DNA of 64,000 nucleotides, taken from NCBI GenBank assembly GCA_025890175.1, contig JANPYM010000001.1, positions 461,187 to 525,186 of the forward strand, read 5' to 3'. A model generated the notes under the pieces. The model did no database searches, was not told where the DNA came from, and was given only the letters and a program-made list of their open reading frames with translations. Numbering within the stretch: position 1 is the stretch's first letter; every line of letters begins with the position of its first letter. This document shows positions 10,214 through 23,088 of the stretch, one piece after another. This DNA comes from Ciborinia camelliae (lineage: Eukaryota > Ascomycota > Leotiomycetes > Helotiales > Sclerotiniaceae). Both the position numbers and the translations under genes were made by a program.

Positions 10214-13200
10214 TGGACGAGGCGTAAGAAAGAGACCAAATTACCAATATTAAGAAATGTATACTCGACTACAATGTTGAAGGAATAAAAAAACAATAAA
10301 AAATTGAGGCTCACGGGAAACTTCCCTGGACTCTGGCAGGACCTTCAAATATATATATATTTACAGGTACAAGTAAACAAAAGGGTCCCACTCTTGAGTT
10401 CCGCACTGTAATATCAGATTTTCAAGGTACCATTAGCGCTTTCTGCATGGAAGCTTTCAAGGGCTCATCCGCCGTCCACCAATCTTTAAATAATCCTTGT
10501 AGATCTTCTGCAATATATCATACTCCGTAATTTATATCACCCCCTTTGGTGGATACGTCAACAGTAGGCAGAGAAGGGGTAGTTGATAGATCATAGATGG
10601 GGTACCCGGGTAGGTATATGGATCATGGAGTATGCACCAAAAGTGGTTCCTCACTGAGCAATTGTTTACCTATTTTGCAGCAGAGATACTGTGGCAATAA
10701 ATCTTACATACCTAGGTAGGTACCTACTTACTGCACCTTCAAATTGAGTGCAGTAAGTGCACTTCATTATTATTAAGCTCGCCGGTGTACGGGAGTAGGT
10801 GTGATAGTCTAGGTAAATCTTGGTCATCCCGAGATCGTATACCGGACCCGGCACCATTCTTCCTTTGTTTGCGTTGCTGCGTCAATATGAGTCGATATGA
10901 GTAATGTCGGGGTAGTGTACTAGGAGTGTGTATGACTCAGCATTTGATGGTAAGTCGAATGAGGCAGCTCGCTCCAAAGGAATGAATCATTAATTTGTGA
11001 ATCTCATACAGTCATAGGTTATCTTACTGTTCCAATTTCTTTCAGAAGTGTGAAGATTTAACTTTGACAGCAGCTGTATTCTTCAACTCTGGCACCATAG
11101 AAGAAGGATTGAAAAATCATGTTTATTACAGTTTTACCGGTACGGCGGAAAGACTGGTTGACCAATAAATACCTGGATAAAATTCTTTTCATTAGTCAAA
11201 AATCCCATTAAAATTTTCCTCTAATGACTCGAACAGTCGAACTGGTTGCTGGAGTTAAAAGACCCTGCTAACGGATATAGGAAAATTTCAAAGTCCGCAA
11301 AAGTCCGGAATGCAACTTGCTGCCATTAGTATATTCTTCCAGAATCCGCACACCCTTACTAATTAAGTCCCTGCAGGCTGCGTCACGCTTTTTAGGAGCG
11401 GCAATAAAAGTCCTCGAGTCAACTTACTGTTATTAGGTAGGTAGGTACCTAGGTACTGTAAGTATTGAGTAATGTACTGATGAGTGTACTTATTACTATA
11501 CTACTGAATACTGGACTGTACTGTATTGCTTTTTCAGAGAGTTTCAAAGCCAAAAGTTCAAAACTGCCAAACACGAACTCCTTAACCGTGCAGGTGGAAA
11601 CTAATGCATAGCTATGCGTTTGCTTTCCCGGATGACTACTGGTTATTTTACTTCTTGCTATGTGGTAGGTTGTATTATAGTGGTAATTAAAGTAGACAAA
11701 AAAGAAGATGACTGTAGTCTGTGTGACCTTCTTACAGCGGAATTCTACCATGATCATCAGAAAACAAAATATATAAGAATGCAGAGCTTGGAAATGGCCT
11801 ATTGCCCAATAGGTATCTGAGCCGAAGAACGACATTTCCGAACGATCTCAAATCTCTAAAAAGGATAAAGCTTGGATCTTTTGGAGCAGTTAGATCATTC
11901 GGAAATGAGAAAGATCTGAATGAGGTGACTCTTTGATATCCTTACTTTTGGTATGGAAAAAGAAAACATTTTTGTAAAAGCTCCATCGAAATGACGCACC
12001 GCTGGTTCATTAGCCTGTAGGGAGTACCAGGGTCCAGGACCCTTTCTCGATTTGCCGAGGACCACACTGCCCGCCTCCAAGGGGTTTCGTTGCTCACGGT
12101 GAGCCACTTATAGTAAGGTGTAAATTTCGTATCCACCATGTATGATGTTTTCGATTCTTCACGAGAAATCTATTCTGGAGTCCGTACCTATCGTCCTATC
12201 GCCACACCGCATTTAATAATTTGGGCTTCTTAAGAGATCTAAGACTCAAGGCAATTCGTATGGATATTCCAGATTTGCAAGGGCCGCAAGCTTTAATTCC
12301 CATCGTGAATTATGACGAATCCCGGCCGGAAAGGAGGAAATATCCGTGTTGAATCGTGATTGTCTCCAAAACTCCATCCATCACGAATCCAGGCCGGAGA
12401 GGAGGAATATCCGATTCCGAGGAATATAATACGTATAGGTAGGAGGGACCGGTATCCAAGGTAACATATCATCATATGGACTCTGGAATAATCATTTATG
12501 GATCCAAATATCAGTCAGCATTGCAGCGCGCCAAGTAAAACATTTCCGCCGCATCGGTGGCTTTTAATATGCGAAAAATAACACAGTACTCGTGAATTCC
12601 CCCCAATTTTCCACAATTCGATCTCTCGAGCAGTGCAACTTCTTCCTTCGAGTCGATTATTACTGATCTTCCTTAAAAGTTAGAATCACGTTCTGCGCTC
12701 ACTACAACCCTGGCCCAAAATTGGATTCAACATGAAAACATCAAGGAACTTTCTCGAAGTTTAAGTATTCCAGTTGAAGGATAATTACTGAACCATCGCT
12801 AGATTATCTCGTAAAAGAAAAGGTGATTACTACCACAATTCTCGTTGGCCATTTCGAAGATCTTAATGCCCAGAGATTTCCATCGAGAGTCCATCTTGAT
12901 GAATGTGATGATACGCTCATACGCTCATCATTGATGTCCACTGAGCCATCAAGATATAACATTGTACTTCTTACAAAACCATGAGTGACGAATTTTACCA
13001 TTTGACGGAAATGCCCTGATATCTTGATGCTGTCTCAAAAGTTGTGAGATAAACTCAAATTCGAAGATAATCCCCACTTTCCTGAAATAATCTCACGAGT
13101 CTTGAGATGATCAACTTTCGTTGCATACTTCAAAGCTGATTTCTTTCATTCTTGTGGCCATAAAGTTCCCAATTGAGTTCATATAGACGGAATAGTTTCT

Positions 13201-15406
13201 TTCGAGGATTGAGTATGTCTTGATATACCTTCATTTTCATGGAAGATAGTTCAATACCTAGCCACATCATTGTTGGGTGTACACTAAGTATACATATTGG
13301 CGCATACATCCATATTTTATCTATCGCCATCACTACTCATCAACTTTTACTTCAGAGAACACATCACGAAGAGGGCGTGCCATTCCAAGCATGCTCTCAC
13401 ATGTGAATAAATTTGGGACAGTTTTCCATAACACGGATTGACGTCGCCATTGTCGATACCGAGGGGAAGCTTGCCAGCTTGTACTTGCTTGTGAGATTTG
13501 CCCCAGCAAATTCAACCCTAGCAAATTCAACCCTGATCTCGGAACTCTTCACTAGTGGGACTTTGATCTGACATGACCACGGTGTCGTAAGGAGATGTGA
13601 AATGAATTTATGACATAGGAGTGGTATGTGAAGAAAGGCTTGGGCTTTCAGAGGGGACCGAGGTCAATATTTGGGGCTTGCCTCATGGTTGAAGCATCTT
13701 TGTATGGCAATGTAATGAGATAACCAGTAAACAAATGGTTCAGACAAACAGGTCCAGGATGAAAACTTTGCGCTCTTGCACTTGTTTGGTTCAGGACTTC
13801 TCAGTGCATGTCAAAAAGGCTTGATTAGGAGAAGAAATATCTAAATTATGCTTGAAGGAAGAAGGCACAAGAAAATAATTTTACACTTATTACAATTAAA
13901 ACGGTAGCCACGATACCTTGATGAATATTTACGTGCATCTCACTCCGCTGTCAACACCTTACGGATACCTACTCATTTGCCATGCTTTCACAAACCGCTC
14001 GGTGCCAGCTCACAGTTTCAGATTCTCAGATCCATGGCTTTAATATACCTCCTGTGGAAAACCAAAAAATCCGGTACACAGCTGTACGTTCTAGTACAAC
14101 TTCGAGATCTAACTTAAATTACAGGAAGGGAGTACACAACTGTCGTCAGCACAACGTTATCTGCAAATTGCATGCAAATTGCATGCTAAGCAGGGTCGAG
14201 GAAAGTACATGTGGTGGCGTTCCCGGTAAGGACTATTTGTCCTCGGGAATCGATGGCTTTTGATAGCGAACGGGTATACAATTTCGGGATACCTTGACCG
14301 CCGAACCCTTGTGGTACAGTACTATTTGACTAGTTGAGACTGTAACACGGAAGGAAGAAATATTCCCCACTACTTTCTTCAGTCTCATAATTCTGGTCTT
14401 ACTTTACTGCTAATCGTTGTGAACTTTCTATATTCTTTATGGAAATCAGCAACTACCACAAGAATACACACCCCTTTCCATACTCGAAAATATTGTTCTG
14501 TGTGCCCTTACCTTGCCTGCTACTTGTGGGCATGGAATCAGCCCATCCCAATGTTATCAAGTTGGCGACGTGACACAAAGGCGATGATTCCGGAGTTACA
14601 AGTAGTACGGCCGATGGTACTATGTACATCCATCCTTTCTTTCAGCGCGCAACCCATCGCTCGATATGCCACTCCAAATTTGATTATGCAGTGTTGGTAG
14701 AATTCATTCCATCTCGAAGGGCCACCTTTGTATTGTGGGTTATGTCGTCAATCCCACTGCACAATATGATATATGCTGCTTGAGGGTTCACAAATAATTT
14801 CATCGACGACGGAAACATCAGACTGCTACAATCTTCGAACGAAAGATTATCGTGAGTTGATAGTTTGATACAGTAGGACCTACTGTACATCACTGTACCA
14901 CAGACAATCAAATGCTGATTCGCCAACACACCCTGATGCAACCCACCTGAAAGTCACTAATGTACCTTTCCGAATTTTTCAAGTCCCGTAACCTCAACAC
15001 CACTGCATCAAAAAAACGTTGTTGTAAGGATGTCTTTAAACTACACAGTGTGTACAATCTGCACCGAGAAATGGCTCGTTCGGCTCTCTCAAATTAGTGC
15101 ATGTTACCTCAATTCATATCCTCATAAGGATCAGGGTAGAAATGGGATTTACTGCTCACAACAACATGTTGCGGGAGCTGATAATGGAGGTGTAAATATG
15201 TCCCGATGTATTTCCCCACGGGGTCACTTGAGGTTTTATATGAACTTCTTGTCCCGTTGGTCTTTGGATATTATTGCTTTCAGTTTGTATCTTTGCAAGA
15301 CTTCATCTTTTCCTTCTATTCTTTATTTTCCTTTTTTTGTTTGTGGGTTTCGGTCGATCTGGTTGGGTAACAAAGTACCAACTCAATACCCCAACCATCA
15401 TTCATC
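10214..15406. other. 5.2-kb gene-poor spacer
   Basis: Upstream DNA shared by the divergent transporter and rhodopsin-domain genes. It contains TAGGTAGGTACCTA-type islands (10710-10728, 11434-11456), a 32-bp direct repeat (12314-12413), a doubled 15-mer near 13505-13534 and a doubled GCAAATTGCAT near 14161-14185. Minus-strand reading frames at 11895-12139 and 12804-13530 are short and interrupted and match nothing I know. I see no convincing gene. Confidence 0.5.
12314..12413 (+). repeat. 32/33-bp direct repeat, two copies
   Basis: Copies at 12314-12346 and 12382-12413 share ACGAATCC, GGCCGGA, GGAGGAA and TATCCG with about four differences, separated by 35 bp. Confidence 0.8.
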
Positions 15407-17294
15407 ATGGCAGATCTTCAAATCCATGCAAATTTGGCAATAGCGGCAGCAGCGGTTTTTATACCAGTATGTTCCGCTACCGTGGGACTACGAATATACG
15501 CGAGACATCTGAAAAAGGTGGGATTGGGGGCAGATGATTATTTCATTATGGGCGCGTTAGTAAGTGCATGCTTGCAACTATGATCAGAAACTTGGAGGGA
15601 CAAAAGTTGACAATAATATCAAGGTCTTTGTGATCGGCATGGGCGTTGCTATAATGGCTGGTGAGAATAAATTATACTTTTTGAAGCCGAGAGAAAAAGA
15701 ACTGATACTGGAAAAGAGGTCGGGCTCAAACAACTTGGATATCCCGCACCCGCCCCATCTACTCAAATTGGAAAACCCAATTCGAACGTCGTACGTCCAC
15801 CCCCCTCCCCAATTCTCCCCCGTGACCCTGCACATATCCACTCACAACCAACCTCTAGGCATTTTGGCCCGGCGAGCTCCTCCAAATCCCCGCCCTCGGC
15901 TTCGTAAAACTCTCCCTCATCCTCTTCTACCGCCGTGTGTTCACTCGAAACGCCGCTCCCCGCTTCAACATTGTTACTTGGTTCATGATCGGCATAATCA
16001 TCATTTGGACACTCTCATTTTTCTTCTGCATCCTCTTCATCTGTGGCACGGATTTCTCGGCATATTGGACCAGTACAATTGTGGAGAAAGCACACTGTGT
16101 CGATACAGACAAATTGCATAATGCATTTGCAATCAGTGATGTGGTTACCGATTTTGTTATTATCAGTTTGCCGGTTCCGATGGTATGTTGATTTCTTTTC
16201 GCTTCCCCTGAAGGTGAACCGATGGATGGTTGGCTGGATGGGAAAATTGCTGCAAGCGTGGATATTTTCACACTTCACTATTTTCAACCGTCACCTTCAC
16301 TTCGGGTCAGAAAAGCGGCCGACAGTCCCGTGAATAGAAAAGTTTTTGTTGCACGTCTGAATAATTGAATCATCGTGATTTTTGTTCAATTGATTTTTCC
16401 AGTTGAATTGCGATCGCTTTTGTCGCATTTTTGTCGCATTCAACCAACCAATCTACTTTGGGTTTTCTCCTCAACCACTCTCAAAATCACACTTCAATAT
16501 CAATGACTAACCATACGTACAGATCTTTGGTCTACATCTTACTTTGGCTCGTAAGATAGGTATTCTCGCCATTTTCTCCTTGGGCGCTCTGTAAGTTATA
16601 CCTGCATGCAATTGGCAGGAATCTTTGTTCCAAGCAACTGAAGCTGACGTTGGATATGAAAGAACAATCGCTGCGTCGATTGTTAGAATGGTCGTATTTA
16701 TACAAGCAACTGCAGTAAACTATGACCCTCATGCCGACTTCGAATGTGCGTACTATTCCCCCTACCCCCTATCTCCCCTCCACATCTATGCCCTCCCCTA
16801 TTATCAAGCTAACCTTCCATCAACCAGTTATCTGCACCTCCGGCCTCTACTGGTCCATGATTGAATCCGGGCTCGGGGTAATCGCCGCCTGTCTCCCCGC
16901 CCAATACGGCCTTTTAAATACCAAAGGCGTGCAATCCATCGTCGCGAGCGTTCAATCCGCCATATCCCTCCGGTCCTTGCGAAGCAGTAGTCAACACCCT
17001 ACGAACGAGCATGGCGCGAATGGCAGCGAAAGAAACATCTATGGAAACCAGATGTACGGGAATCAAATGTATGGAAGTGGAATGCATGGGGGCATGGAAA
17101 CGAAGCTGGAACCCTGGACGACGGGCCATGGGAGTGATACTCAACATATTACTGCGCACGCCGAGGGGCCGGCGCGGTATGAGAGGGAGGGGGAATTGGA
17201 AGATGGGTTTGGGGATGTGGAGAGAGATGGCTTGAAGAGTAAGAGTGGGATTGTGGTTACGAATAGTTTTGAGAGTAGGGAGGGGTTGGCGTAG
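15407..17294 (+). CDS. Rhodopsin-domain (Pth11-like) integral membrane protein (401 residues)
   Basis: Seven exons: 15407-15559, 15624-15660, 15717-15790, 15859-16182, 16523-16590, 16663-16745 and 16828-17294. Phases match at every junction; exon 3 is the least certain. The protein has the fungal rhodopsin-domain layout: TM1 with GLRIYAR, then GADDYFIMGAL, then ALGFVKLSLILFYRRVF, a loop with a conserved Cys before the ISDVVTDFVIISLPVPM helix, TIAASIVRM, and a last helix followed by IIAACLPAQYGLL. The long cytoplasmic tail has GNQMYG repeats and acidic stretches. No CFEM domain is seen. Such proteins are GPCR-like and some (Pth11) sense surfaces in plant pathogens; the ligand here is unknown. 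The stop codon lies just before an assembly gap but is repeated beyond it, so the C terminus is reliable. Confidence 0.82.
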
Positions 17295-17391
17295 ATGGAT
17301 GGAGGCTGGCGAAGGGGGGGGGGGGGGGGNNNNNNNNNNAGGGAGGGGTTGGCGTAGATGGATGGAGGCTGGCGAAGGGGGGGGGGGGGGA
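17277..17391. other. Assembly gap flanked by the same sequence twice
   Basis: Ten Ns (17330-17339) separate two near-identical segments: about 17277-17329 and 17340-17391 both read GGGAGGGGTTGGCGTAGATG onward and end in a G homopolymer. This is what results when two contigs that overlap across a poly-G run are joined with a fixed-size gap instead of being merged, so the real chromosome probably has one copy. Confidence 0.9.
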
Positions 17392-17880
17392 GCGAGAAAG
17401 TTAATAAGTTAAGATTGGATATTGAAGAAGATACATAAGGCGTGTTTTATTTATGCTGGAAGTGTTACTCTCGTTTTAGGATATCCGTGTCGCGATTAAG
17501 AAGAGAATGGTACTATTTAGGTACGAGAATATACTGTATAGTTGTCGCCGAATAGAACACTGATGCTTAATTAATCATTTTCTCGAATTCAAATCTACAG
17601 ATCAAGAGTACAAGCCATAACATAAAGCATGATATGCCAATGTCGAATCTCACGTCGGAAATCAAAATGAAAAACCTTCGCTTATTATTAGATTATGACA
17701 TTACAGAACGTCGTGTCCAACGACCTCCCATCCCATTATTTTGACCATCCCTCAAGAGTCAAAGTTAGCCTCATGTTCCCTGTCGCCATTCGGGGATATC
17801 TCTGTAAAATGTTTGAGAAAACTCCCAATACTTCTCTAGTCGATAACCCCAGCTCTCTTCTCATTGCCATTTCCCACAAC

Positions 17881-18343
17881 CTACAGCCTTTCCAGCAAAA
17901 CCTTCAATCTTCTCTCCGCCTCCTCCTTCCCTATCTCCTCTCTCTTCTCATTTTCCGTCTCCTTTTCCGTCTCATTTTCCGTCTCCTTTTCCATTTCTTT
18001 CTCCTTTACCTTATCCTTGTCCCCACTTCCTCCCACCACCTCTCGACTCAAATCATTCTTCTCCTCTTCCCAAGGATTCTTATCCAAATCCAAACCCATG
18101 AAAACCCTCGTCATATAATCAAGCGCCTCCCCCTTAATGACAACGATCCGCTCCCTCCCTCCACAGTCTCCCCGATCCTCCACCACTCTGTCCCACCCAA
18201 ATCCTTCATCGTTTTCCACCGCTTTCTCCTTCCTCCCCCTTCCTCCCCCTTCCTCCCAACCTCTGCTCCACTTCGATCCTCGCCAACTGGATTGTATCCA
18301 AGGATCCAGTATTTGAACGGGATTGTGCAGAAGAAAAAGTCAT
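17881..18343 (-). pseudogene. Small acidic reading frame split by a +1 shift in a 10-bp repeat
   Basis: An ATG at 18343 opens a frame reading MTFSSAQSRSNTGSLDTIQL and on to VEQRL, which ends in a stop just after the 10-bp repeat at 18231-18257. The next frame continues without interruption as ENDEGFGWDRVVEDRGDCGG and ends at 17881 after a Lys/Glu-rich segment (EKETENE repeats, likely coiled or disordered). Removing one 10-bp unit would put both parts in one frame of about 150 codons. I do not recognise the family. It may be a strain-specific frameshift, an assembly error in the repeat, or two unrelated frames. The opposite strand is also open but is plain CT-rich sequence. Confidence 0.45.
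18231..18257. repeat. 10-bp tandem repeat, 2.7 copies
   Basis: The unit TCCTCCCCCT occurs at 18231-18240 and 18241-18250 followed by a partial copy. Its length is not a multiple of three, so each gain or loss shifts the minus-strand reading frame across it. Confidence 0.9.
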
Positions 18344-19098
18344 CTTACTACTAGTATCTCTCTCTCCCCCCCCCCTCTCTCTCCCTCCAAACACTTTTCA
18401 AAGAAGGGGGGAAAAAGAGATCCATACTCAAAACATCATTTATCACCTACCTAGTAATCACCTAATCACCTACCTTCTACTAAACCCCAACATTGATCTA
18501 ACGAAAACCCCTAAGTATGTATGTACAGTAAGTATGTAGAGCTCTATACAACTCAAAAGCACCTAGTCTATTTCAGTTTTTTTTTTTTTTTTTTAAAAAA
18601 TAAGTAAATAACATAAAACTCAGATCTTTTCGAGTAAAACTAGTACTATTTAGCCAAGCCAGCCATAATTAACATTATTTAAAAGATAAAGATTTCAGTA
18701 CCTATTTAAAGAAAAGGCTCAAGCGATTTAAGATATCAAATTCCAATCTAGATGACCTGAAGAGTTCAAATCAATCAACATATAAAAATAGACTCATCTG
18801 AAGAAGAAGAAAAAACTCTAGATAGACTTTATCACTCTATACCGTTTCTACGCCCTCCCTGAACTTTGGGACAGGATAAAGCGTTCAGCAAAATCAATCA
18901 CATTCAAATTGAAGGGTTTTTCTTTTTCAAACACCCACCAACGCTGTGAATTAATGTATTCTCCCTAAATTAAAAAATTATTTCGCTGAGCGCTGTTGTT
19001 TCAATAACACATTTTGATCTACCAAGCTTTTCGTCCAAGCTATTTGTCTCTTCTGTTGCTTTTATAATACCCGTCTTTTTAATTTCAGAACGCATCGA
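18344..19098. other. Spacer with 3' region of the phosphatase gene
   Basis: AT-rich; holds a poly-T run at about 18577-18594 followed by an A-tract, and should contain the 3' untranslated region of the phosphatase gene and the promoter of the small minus-strand frame. No gene seen. Confidence 0.55.
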
Positions 19099-22000
19099 TC
19101 ATCTAGCAGGTTTCAAGGCCTCCCATCCCCCCATATCATCACTATCGCCCAACAAATCCACCTGTCTCCTCGGCAACCCTGGCCTTGTTCCCTCATCATC
19201 CACCTTTCTTCCCGACCTTCGAGGTTGCGGTGGTGGCGGTGGTTCTAAATTGCTCTTTTCCAAACCAGAAGTAGCTCTTCTGGCAGGAGGTGAAAAATCT
19301 CTATATTCTCCTGGTACCGGTGTTGGAGCTTCTTTCGATCTTGAAGTTAAAGAAGTAGCCGAAAGTGTGGGTGAAACAGAGGAAGAGGCTAGATGCACAG
19401 GTTTTCTCGGGGGAGGTGGAGCTTTCTTGTATGAGGAGTGTGTTGTTTCGGTAGATGCACGGCGCGTGAGTTTTGGCGGAGGCAGAACGGCTTTCTTTGT
19501 TGTGGTCGGGGTTGGAGTCGACGAATTGCTTGCTATTAGTTGTGGCGGAGGAAGCACTGCTTTTGTTAGCAGATTTGGAGTTGAATTTCTAATTTTGTTT
19601 TGAGAGCTCGAGAGAGTTGAGGGATCAAAGGGTGGCGGAAGCTTTCGTGGGGTTGTGCCATTCTTTGTCAGAGGAGTCAGTGAAGACATCTTCTGTGAAT
19701 TGTTTTGCGGAGATATGTCAGGTCTTGGAACAGTGACCCAGTCAGGCTCATCGGTAAAAGTCCACGGATTACTTGGCTTCTTTGGATTTGGTACCGCGTC
19801 TTTTAGATTTCTCGGTGGTTGGACATGACTCCTCGCAAGTTTTCCTCCGTCAAGCCACCATTTCCTCTGATCCGAGCTTGCAGGTGGCAAACCAGGCTCG
19901 ATGCTCTCAAATCCAATCAAATCCTCATCATCTGTTCCATCCGTCTTTGAACTGGCGGTGGCACCGCCAATTTCCTCTCTCCTTCTATCGTAAATACTTC
20001 TGCTTAGAGATTCTCGGATAGATTCATCGATGATGCTAACTGTGCATTGAAACGTTGCATAGACAGGCCTGTGGTCAGAAAATCGTAGGGGCGCCATGTT
20101 GTAGTTTATTTGGCGCAAATTGTTACCTTTGCGGAGGATTCGATCGGTCCAGGCCGGGATTCTGGCCTTTTCACTAGTATCATACGTATCGTTACCGATG
20201 TCAAATTTATAGGTTGGCATGAAGGTAATCCTTGACTCGGAATAGTATTGGAATGTTAACCCAGCTACCATTTGCAGGTTTAACTATGCTCTGATTAGTG
20301 AACTTCTTATTCCATGATGTGCTGTCAAAACTCACCTGGTCGTTTTCGTATAGAGTCTCCAAGTCACCCATTTTTATAAGTTGCTTGACCTAGAAGGAGG
20401 TCAGAATCAACATCAGACTGACAAACAAGATTACCTACCCTCTCAGGCCCAAGCCCAATACGATAATTGAAGTCTCCCATCCAAATTACTGTATCTGTGA
20501 TTCCGTTAGTAAACGATCTTGTAACCATTTGGGCAAACTTACCGTGATCATCAATACCTCGATTCCTCTGAAACCTCAATCCATGGTGGATAGTATGATA
20601 ATCCCTATTCCGTTCCTCGTAATTGCTAAATCCAGCAGCTAGATGGGCAGTTACAAAGCAAATCTGAGTATTTGCATAATCCATGCGAATTGAAACAGCG
20701 CCTTTATTTCCAGCCATTCCAGACATCCCAGTCTTTTTGACACTGCCTTCGACATTCTTAATATTTGGGAGAGCAGAAGCTCTAACGAAGACACACAGAG
20801 CAGCCCCCACAAGTTGACCGCTTCTTAGAAGCACATAGTGATCTGAACCAGCTGCACGAGCATGTTTATTCAAAGTCTTTCGCACGGCCTTCTCCCATGC
20901 TTGTTTTCGTGTTGGATCACTATTCATAATTTGTTGAGGACTAAGTTCCACTATTTCTTGGAAACCGACCACTACGATTTCGGGCTGTTGCTGCGACTTC
21001 TCAAGCTCAGGACATAGCCATGATGATAAGTCTTCTTCTATACCAGATGTACGTCCATTAAGATTAAAACTTCCAGCCCATCTAGAAGATCAAGTCAGTA
21101 TAGTGGCGAAGAGTAAAACGAAAGCAATCTTACATATTTATCACCTCAGAGGATTGGAATTCCGAGCTACGTTTGTTGAGCTCAGCCGTCACGTAATCAT
21201 TGATAGGGTCGAACAAATGCACAGGCATTTGTCCCACGAGTCTACCCAGCAGTACATCAATAGTGTTCTGTCGCCCCTTGTCCGCAAAATTGTTTATATA
21301 TAATCGAGTAGCACTCTTCCGTGCATCAGCAATTGCGCCAGCGATCGACATCTTGCCATGTCTGGTGAATGACGACTTTAGAGCTCCCGTACCTGCATAT
21401 ATTCGTGAAAGAGCATCGCCATTATCGGCCCACATGGTTGAATGACGCATCCAGAAATCCGAAGTACCTCTGGATCTCCTATGCATGAGAAATGACTCTA
21501 TTGCCATCTGAGATATGATGGTTTGGATAAGATTTGTCCTATCTAAGCAATCGAGGCAGTTGGTTCTAAATACGCCTTCTTGTTGTAATACGACAACTGT
21601 TCTTCGGGTCTGTGTCCCAGGAATATCTTCAGTATCTTCAATCTCTTCGGATAAATAATATGCAAACCCATCTGCTGAATTCTCAATGATTCTGCGAATC
21701 ATGCTAGCTGCTTCATATCCTTGAGGGCCCTTTGTCTCGGCGTGGAAATCATATTCGGTGACTCTCAGAAGTTGATGGTCTTTGGAATTTTTCTCTTCCG
21801 CGTTATTCAATGACGAATGACGAATTCCATATTGATAAGATCTGGTGATTTCAGCTTCACCTGGCTTGGTCTCGCTGAGGAGATTGACCACATGAACCGC
21901 GCCGTAGTTCCGCTCCAATTCCTCAAAATGTTTGTCAAAAGCTGGCTGAGTCCCCTCTGGAGATCTGGTTATACTGATCTTTTGTTGACCTGGAATTAGA

Positions 22001-23088
22001 CCCGGTGCCTGCTCGAAAAATATTGGGACACTTCCTCTTATTTGAGCGTATGAGAAACAGATACCAGCTGGTTTCTCACCCGCTTGTTCTGATGAATATT
22101 GTACATTGGCCGAGGGACTCCAGTATATTGTTTCTGACTCGACGAAGTTGGCCACATTTCCATCATCATCGATTCCTCGACTGTTAAACCTCGTTCCGGC
22201 TCGTCGACAAGATAATCGAGATATCAAAGTGAGAGACGAAGGGAGGCCTGATCTCGAAGATCTTAAAGGATCAGAGGCAGAGGGTATAGTGATTGTGAGG
22301 ACAAACCCACGAATCGCAGATGTAAGGATTCCGGACTTGTCTAAAGCCTCTCTTTCATGTAGCACAAGACGAGATCGAAATTTCCCCAAAGAGCCAATCA
22401 TATATGAGTTCCATAAGAATGAGTCGTCGAAATTCTCAACATCATTTGTTGTTGCATCTGTAGATCTGCAATGTATAAGTTCCTGGCATCGTCGGCATAT
22501 CAACTTTACTTACCGGTCTTGTAATCGATTCGTGAGATCAAAGTTTGTGCTATAATAGAAGCTTCCATTGCCCAGTAACTTCTGCAGCTCAACACATGGG
22601 TGTTCCACTATTGGATCCCGTCGGCTTAAGTTCTGTCCATATGAATCTTCAACATTGTAAGGATCCAAGTTGTCCGTAAAAGTATTGTCGTACTCCGCAT
22701 TGTTTAAACAGTGAAATTCTACCCCTAATATCTTTTCAACCGTCTCTCCAGGCCTCACCTGTGCCACTCTTGTTGTGCCCGTGATTACGCAAAGGAATAT
22801 ATCATTGCTGACAGTGATTAATCCAAGTGTGCCATGGACTGGCATAGGACTCAAAGTCCGGTAATCGCTGAGATCAACTGAAGAGACATCTGCGAACTCT
22901 ACCATGCACTTAGGAGCTGTAACTCCATCAGCAGACGCACGCGGATGTACTGGATAAGTCGAACTGGACAACCCATTGGCTATGGAATCGTTTGTAGAAG
23001 GACTGTGGCGGAAGATGAGAGTGTGGGTAGGCGTCACAAGGGCAATTGAGCGGTGGGGATATTCGCGGAGAAGAACACGGATAGACAT
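19099..23088 (-). CDS. Synaptojanin-type phosphoinositide phosphatase (Sac1 + 5-phosphatase, 1246 residues)
   Basis: Six exons: 23088-22514, 22465-21134, 21081-20543, 20494-20439, 20389-20336 and 20283-19099, with introns of 46-52 bp and matching phases. The N-terminal Sac domain has the CX5R motif in NCLDCLDRTN (Cys495 to Arg501). From residue 637 follows an IPPc domain with all signature blocks: WAGSFNLNGR, VGFQEIVEL, GMAGNKGAVSIRM, TAHLAAG, WMGDFNYRI, IPAWTDRIL and FSDHRPVYATF. The tail from about 950 is proline-rich (PPPPQPRRSG, PPPPRKP), suited to SH3 binding. The architecture equals yeast Inp51/52/53, which remove phosphates from PI(4,5)P2 and other phosphoinositides at the plasma membrane and control endocytosis and actin. 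Both catalytic centres look intact. Which yeast paralogue it matches cannot be decided by eye. Confidence 0.95.

Noticed and set aside
11895..12139. Two overlapping minus-strand frames (for example LGKSRKGPGPWYSLQ)
   Set aside because: Locally protein-like and somewhat GC-richer, but short, without splice partners or a known domain. Possibly a relic.
12804..13530. Three successive minus-strand frames suggesting a multi-exon gene
   Set aside because: No consistent splice sites join them, and the translations match no family.
17695..18354. Long plus-strand frame of 219 codons
   Set aside because: It is CT-rich low-complexity sequence (Leu/Pro/Ser runs), the antisense of the acidic minus-strand frame, with no domain.
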